Made by a program: the position numbers and the translations under genes. 64,000 nt of DNA from the NCBI RefSeq assembly GCF_050947335.1, contig NC_134983.1, positions 7,812,001-7,876,000 on the forward strand, written 5' to 3'. Shown here piece by piece: positions 59,117 to 64,000 of the stretch. Origin of the DNA: Megachile rotundata (lineage: Eukaryota > Arthropoda > Insecta > Hymenoptera > Megachilidae). The first letter of the stretch is position 1; each line of letters opens with the position of its first letter. The notes under the pieces are model-generated. The model was not told where the DNA came from and searched no databases. It saw only the letters and a program-made list of their open reading frames with translations.

Positions 59117-62100
59117 TTACAAACATAATTCTTTCACTCCTGAATCTTCAACATGTTTGAGCTTCCGCGTCGGAAATACAGATAATTCCTCGTTTCTGTT
59201 CGATGGTAACGAACAGTGATTTCTACTACGAATGTAATAGCCAATACCTTTTTTATTTCGCGCACTCGTTTGATGCTCGTCGATAAGCGATTCATTAGGC
59301 TCTTCTCTTGTAGCGCCTTTGTAACATGCTGAAACAACTGGATAACTGCTAGAAATTGTTCGTTTCCATTCATACCTGCGATATGAACATTTTGAAACTG
59401 TATCAATTGAATTCTGTTAATAAAAGTTTTTTTGATGAAATATTTTTTGAAGTATAACGCTTGGGAAACGCTTTCAATAATAAAACGTTTGTTATCGGTA
59501 TTCGTTCAGAAATTCGTCCATCAAACAATTGTTTTTCTGTATAAAATAAAATGATGTATTTTTAATTAAAAGCAAATGATCTAGTGGTTTCGATTTATTT
59601 TCAGTCAAATATTTGAGTGCGCAAACATGAAATTGTTAATTTATGTAAACGTTCGTTTGAAAATTTAGTTACCACGAAATGTTCACGTCATGTAATATAA
59701 GGAGATATTAAAAAGGTGTATAAGCAGATATTAAAAAGCATACCTGACTGAGGTTCGGCTACTTTGCGTCTTATCCGTGTTTACGTTATCGCCTGCTGTA
59801 TTGTTTAACCGTCTTTGGAATATACATGAACATTTTTGTTGAAATTCTCTTCTGAAGTTTTCCTTTAATAAAATGATGCTTTAGTCACATAATAATGCGT
59901 TATTAATGACATTGATAAATTACCAAATTATTACGTTTCTAAGTTTGAAAAGTTGTAATTTCTCTATTTATTCATTTTCATATTTGTTAGTTGGAAAATT
60001 TGAAGTTTTAAAATGTATTCATATTTTATATTAAAATTCCTGTATTATTAATTTCTAAATTTCCAACTTTTTAACTGTCAAACTAATTTTATAATTTTCC
60101 AAATTTTAGTAGCGTTGACTAATACTTACGTTATATATTCCGTAAATAAATGGGTTGTAGCAGCTGTTTGACATAGCCAGCCAGTCGGACGAGAAGAATA
60201 TGTAATGGATGTACTCATATCTGCAATTTTAATTTTGTTTTTCTGTTTATTACATATACAGTTTATTCTTTTGTTATACGATATTGACATCATTTTCAAG
60301 TCGAGGTTATTATGTACACAAATATACAGAGAAATAACGACAGAAAAGGGAAAACGTAAAAAATGTGTTCTTCTACATTTAAAAATATGTATAGTGTTCT
60401 AGTTAATATTAATATCTATATTGTAACGAATATATAGGGCGTTACTTGTAACGTTACTCACGATTTTTCTCCACTTGCAGCCACCTTACGAAAAAAAGTT
60501 TACAACAATATTTGCAAGGCATGAAGTGAACAATAGATTAGTAAAGCAAATTTTGAAAACAGTTTGTTCTCTTGGCAAAGTCAAGGTCACCTTGGGTTTT
60601 TTAAATAGGAACATACATTTTTTTATTCATAGCTTTAGAGGGCATCGAGACGAATTCAAAACACATATTACATGATATTTTTATTTACAGAAGTGGAAGT
60701 GTGAAGTAAAAGACTGGAATATTACGTGAAGGAAGGCGCCATACATTTTGAACATGTAATTAAATAAAGTGTATTTGTCTTACATTCTAGTCATGTGGTT
60801 ACATTCAGTAATCTCTTCGGAATCGAATAATGGTTTCACTACCAAAGTCAAAAGCTATGTACTTCACATTTTTTCTTCTGTAAATCGAGTAATATGTTAA
60901 TAAAAATATTATGTAATATGTGTTTTGAATTGGTCTCGATGTTCTCTAATGCTATGAATAAAAAAAATGTATGTTCCTATTTAAAAAAAACCCAAGGTGA
61001 CCTTGACTTTGCCAAGAGAACAAACTGTTTTCAAAATTTGCTTTACTAATCTATTGTTTACTTCATACCTTGCAAATATTGTTCTGAACTTTTTTTCGTA
61101 AGGTGGCTGCAAGTGGGAGAAAAATCATATGTAGTATTACAGATAACATTCTGTAGTTCATAAACATATGATTACAGTGACTAGTACATAATTATAACAA
61201 ATTCTATAGAAAAGTAAGAATTAATAGTACATTTTTGACAAGAATTTTGGGATTATTTGACCAATTTACAGAATACCATTTTTAAGAGAAACCATTTTTA
61301 TTGTATCAACAGATCTTGACCTTCCATATAAAAAATAATGTTATACTTACTGGTTAATCTGTGGATAAAAATATCGAAAGAAGTTATACGTTTGAAGCGG
61401 CAGCCAACATATTGCGAATAGTGCTACAACTATAATTAACATTTTGATTACCTGAAATCAAACGAACTTAAAAATTAGATGAATAATACAAATGTAGAGT
61501 GTGTCTTTACTAATTTGATCTTACCCTCATTTTGTTCCTCATTAAAGTTGCGTCTCGAGAATCTTCAGCGTTTCCTGGTGCTTTATTGCTCCACAATTTT
61601 AATGCCATTCTCACGTATGCGCAAGAAATGACTGAGAGAGGTGTTAGATATTGCATAAAAAATAATATCGCTGAGTAAATTAATATTGAAGATTTGGACA
61701 TATTTACTTCCTTACAGAACGGTTTATATCGACCTCGACCTGTTGAAAAGAAAACGATCGAACGCACATTTCGTTATTAAATCTTGGATCAAATGTATCA
61801 ATCAAATATAAACCAAAATGATAGTATGTTATAATTCTTTGAAGAAAGTTACATCAGATGCCATAAAGACTATTGGCTGTTGACATGCATAAGATCTCGA
61901 TATATTGCAAAGAATGGGCCTTTAAGGAACATTAGAATTAGTAACATACAGAATGTCATATTTGAAGACAATTTACTAAATTATTATTGAAATAATCAAG
62001 CAACAATTACTATTATCTAGTACTTTCATGTTATTATGAACACAGATATTATCTAGCTGAGATTGCTTTTTATTCACAGATTATCTTCTGAGGTATCATT

Positions 62101-62903
62101 TTTCGTTTAGTTAGGTTTGCAGTTCATTTCGAGACGAATTCACTGACCTATGAAAATTATTCAGAGAAAACTCATGACTGATTTTGGCTTATATTTGATT
62201 GATGCTTGTATCAGTAATTGAATTTGTTACAAGGACCTTCTGGCTCCATCACAACTCTACGTGCAATTGCCATTGGCGCAGCCAAACACACAGCAAGAAA
62301 CCAAATTCCAGCGACGATAATTTTGGCGGTCAATTTCCTTGGTTTTGCGCTGAACAGAAAAATGTAATATTTGAGAAGTAAAGCGTTCCGTCTAAATGAG
62401 ATGAAAGCAAAACAAATTTGTCTTCTTTTGACTGCCTGAACAATTTTTCATTCGTAAAATTGAAGAGACATACGACTAACCAAATAAATGGACGATGAAA
62501 TGAAAATTAAATTCATTTATGTATTGTACTATGTTTTGATCCTTTGTCCAATTTGTACATCATAATTGGAATGTAGATATTCAAATAATGTCTTATTCAT
62601 CTTCCATCCTTTTGTGTTTATTCATTGTATAATATCAAACATACTTTTAGTTACGTTTTGTAGAGCAAAACGCAGAACACAATTTAGCGTTCCGTTCGCC
62701 TTACAGTATTGATTGGTTCGATAATACATGTTAAGTAGATTTTAGCAAACATACCTGAGGGGTTTTAAGATGGCTCGATGACGATCAACTGCAATCGCAG
62801 TCAGTGTAAAAACTGAAACGTTGACAGAGAGCGCTTGTACAAAAGGGCAGAAAGCGCACATAAAGTAAGGGAGATTCCACCTTTGAAGCAGAGCGGCATG
62901 GAA
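59117..62903 (-). CDS. Lkr: leucokinin receptor (class A GPCR), partial at N-terminus, seven exons
   Basis: Exons from 5' to 3' on the minus strand: 62755-62903, 62231-62349, 61525-61739, 61351-61451, 60130-60220, 59744-59862, 59117-59375; 1053 nt, in frame, 350 codons plus stop. TM3 reads FCPFVQALSVNVSVFTLTAI then DRH (in place of DRY) and AILKPL; TM4 follows in IIVAGIWFLAVCLAAP; extracellular loop 2 has KPFC; TM5 SAILFFMQYLTPLSVISC; then LWSNKAPGNAEDSRD; TM6 VIKMLIIVVALFAICWLPLQ; TM7 SSDWLAMSNSCYNPFIYGIY; the tail starts ENFRREFQ. Drosophila Lkr matches each segment (FCPFVQALSVNVSVF, RAPGNAQDSRD, CCDWLAMSNSCYNPFIYGIY). The receptor senses leucokinin peptides and signals by Gq/calcium in Malpighian tubule and brain to control fluid secretion and feeding. 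TM1-TM2 are missing and should lie beyond 64000. A foldback element sits in the TM6/TM7 intron. Confidence 0.92.
60437..61153. mobile_element. foldback MITE, copy 2 (in Lkr intron)
   Basis: Same element as at 23991-24730 but reversed: the centre reads GTTACATTCAGTAATCTCTT here against AAGAGATTACTGAATGTAAC there. It lies entirely within the Lkr intron between the TM6 exon (ends 61351) and the TM7 exon (starts 60220). The right end TAACATTCTG is followed by TA. Arms carry NR5 motifs TCAAGGTCA at 60581-60589 and TGACCTTGA at 60998-61006. The two full copies look highly similar by eye, so both are fairly young. Confidence 0.85.
60581..60589 (+). promoter_or_regulatory. NR5 receptor motif TCAAGGTCA in foldback copy 2
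   Basis: Exact TCAAGGTCA inside the foldback arm, mirrored at 60998-61006, equivalent to the pair in copy 1 (24140-24148 and 24572-24580). Located in an Lkr intron. Motif match is seen; receptor binding is not shown. Confidence 0.45.
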
Positions 62904-63239
62904 CTTGAAAAGAAATGAAATAAATTATCATTTACTATTCACTTTGTACAATAATATTTTTCCGATGCAATCTTTGCAAAATTAAATATAGAATACAAAA
63001 GCAGTACTCTTATTTGATAAAATTGATTTAAACGTGATCCATGGAACAGAGTTACATTTTTAAACAGATGATTATTTAACATTTCGAAAAATTTTCAATG
63101 AAAAATATCAAAGTAAAATGTTTATGTAATGATGTACTTTACGATATTTATGAAATTATAACAATTCCTCTGTAAACTTTCTGTTTTTAATTATCACAAT
63201 ATTTGCAAATATTACACAGTATGTCGGAAAAGTAACAGA
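62904..63239. other. Lkr intron, no exon seen
   Basis: AT-rich. I searched the minus strand for the expected TM1-TM2 exon (NTLVIWVV / NMYIANLA-like) and found none, so the upstream intron of Lkr is at least 300 bp and probably contains the mariner fossil that follows. Confidence 0.4.
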
Positions 63240-64000
63240 ACTCTTTAAATTTAAGGAAAATTACTAGTGCCATCTATTAAAACAATATGTTATCTGTAAA
63301 CAGTATACCTCCCCTACAAAACACAACAATCATCATTGGAATCGAACAACGAATTGTAAACTTATAGCGTTTAATGCGATAGAACCTTTCACTACTGTGC
63401 CACAAAATTACGGGCAAGCGCAACAAATCGCTCGCGTTGAATATTGTGAGGATCTCATCAAAACAGTCAGACGAAACTGTACATTCCTGGAATCAATTGT
63501 AACTAGTAATGAAACTTGGTACTTCAAGAATTAACCTTAAACAAAGCGCCAAAGTGCTACGTGAAAATCTCCAGGCTTTCCAAAATCAAAAAGATTGCGA
63601 TTCCAGAAGTCCCGAGAGAAGACAATGTTAATTTGCTTTTACGATTCTAAAGGAATTATACTTCGGGAATTCGTTCCACAAGGACAAAATGTTAATGGCG
63701 AATATTATCTGGGTGTTATGGAACATTTGTGGAAGAGGATCGTTCGTGTGAGGCCCGAATATTGAACGCCGGGAAGTTGGTTTCTGTTGCATGATAACGC
63801 ACCATGTCACAGAACTGTCGCTGTTCGTGAATTTTTGGCGAAAAAACAAGTCTGTGTGCTCCAACATCCTTCAAATTCGCCTAACTTATCTTCACGCTTC
63901 CTTTTTCCAAAACTGAAATTAGCTATGAAAGGAATGTTTTATGACACTGTTACACAAGTCCAAGCAGCTGTGACAAGGGTGTTTGAAGCGATTCCGCAAA
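63240..64000 (+). pseudogene. inactive mariner transposase, cut by window end
   Basis: Reading the + strand with frame changes gives the mariner order SNETW (near 63510), SPGFPKSKRLRFQKSREK and TMLICFYDSKGIILREFVPQ (63560-63680), then YYLGVMEHLWKRI, LLHDNAPCHRTVAVREFLAK, HPSNSP and FPKLKLAMKG (63760-63940). The first and third catalytic aspartates of the DD34D triad appear as asparagine (SNETW for GDETW; SPN for SPD). Stops occur after ETWYFKN and after RVRPEY. The N-terminal helix-turn-helix region is largely missing or degenerate. The element is a dead copy, probably in the first introns of Lkr in antisense orientation. The right end is beyond the window. Confidence 0.85.

Noticed and set aside
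59134..59406. 90-codon minus-strand frame
   Set aside because: Shadow of the real Lkr last exon. The spliced frame (59117-59375 joined to 59744) gives a continuous receptor tail instead.

Overview
The window is eukaryotic nuclear DNA from an insect. It is AT-rich, its genes have many exons with GT..AG introns, and its proteins match Drosophila genes exon by exon. The density of mariner-type fossils and short inverted-repeat elements fits a hymenopteran (bee, ant or wasp). That placement is an inference; no marker in the sequence fixes the species.

Five protein-coding genes can be assembled by hand-splicing. (1) Hr39 (FTZ-F1-beta, NR5-type nuclear receptor), + strand, six coding exons at 31407-36568 (981 aa). 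A GC/CpG-rich island at about 5.2-6.9 kb holds a likely non-coding first exon that would splice over about 25 kb. (2) unc-45, the UCS-domain myosin chaperone, + strand, four coding exons at 48211-51329 (940 aa). (3) Cdc7, the replication-initiation kinase, - strand, at 51701-53509, tail-to-tail with unc-45. (4) ave (aveugle/HYPHEN), a small SAM-domain Ras/MAPK scaffold, + strand, three exons at 54328-55016 (109 aa), head-to-head with Cdc7. (5) Lkr, the leucokinin neuropeptide GPCR, - strand, seven exons from TM3 to the C-terminus at 59117-62903; the exons for TM1-TM2 are not in the window. A 65-codon secreted-peptide-like ORF lies between Cdc7 and ave and is uncertain.

Layout: 1-5.2 kb is AT-rich intergenic DNA with a mariner terminal repeat. 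5.2-31.2 kb is the putative first Hr39 intron, with several degenerate AATTT-rich arrays, a 41-bp tandem array, a foldback element, a transposase fossil and three GC-richer islands that could be enhancers or alternative first exons. 31.2-37.1 kb is Hr39. 37-47.5 kb is intergenic, with GA microsatellites, a short TIR element, a 42-bp satellite and a 43.4-46.0 kb block built around a gapless 1.3-kb palindrome. 47.5-55.2 kb is the compact unc-45/Cdc7/ave cluster. 56.6-58.6 kb is a near-perfect 2-kb foldback transposon. 59.1-64 kb is Lkr, with a second foldback copy in one intron and an inactive mariner upstream.

The genes do not form one pathway. The most interesting structures are non-coding. 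A foldback element occurs in three copies, one intact in the Hr39 intron, one old in the same intron and one in Lkr, and both arms of the intact copies carry the exact NR5 receptor motif TCAAGGTCA, which is the class of site the HR39 protein is expected to bind. The 44-45 kb palindrome repeats CATCTAGCGG (resembling an insect CTCF core) about every 200 bp.
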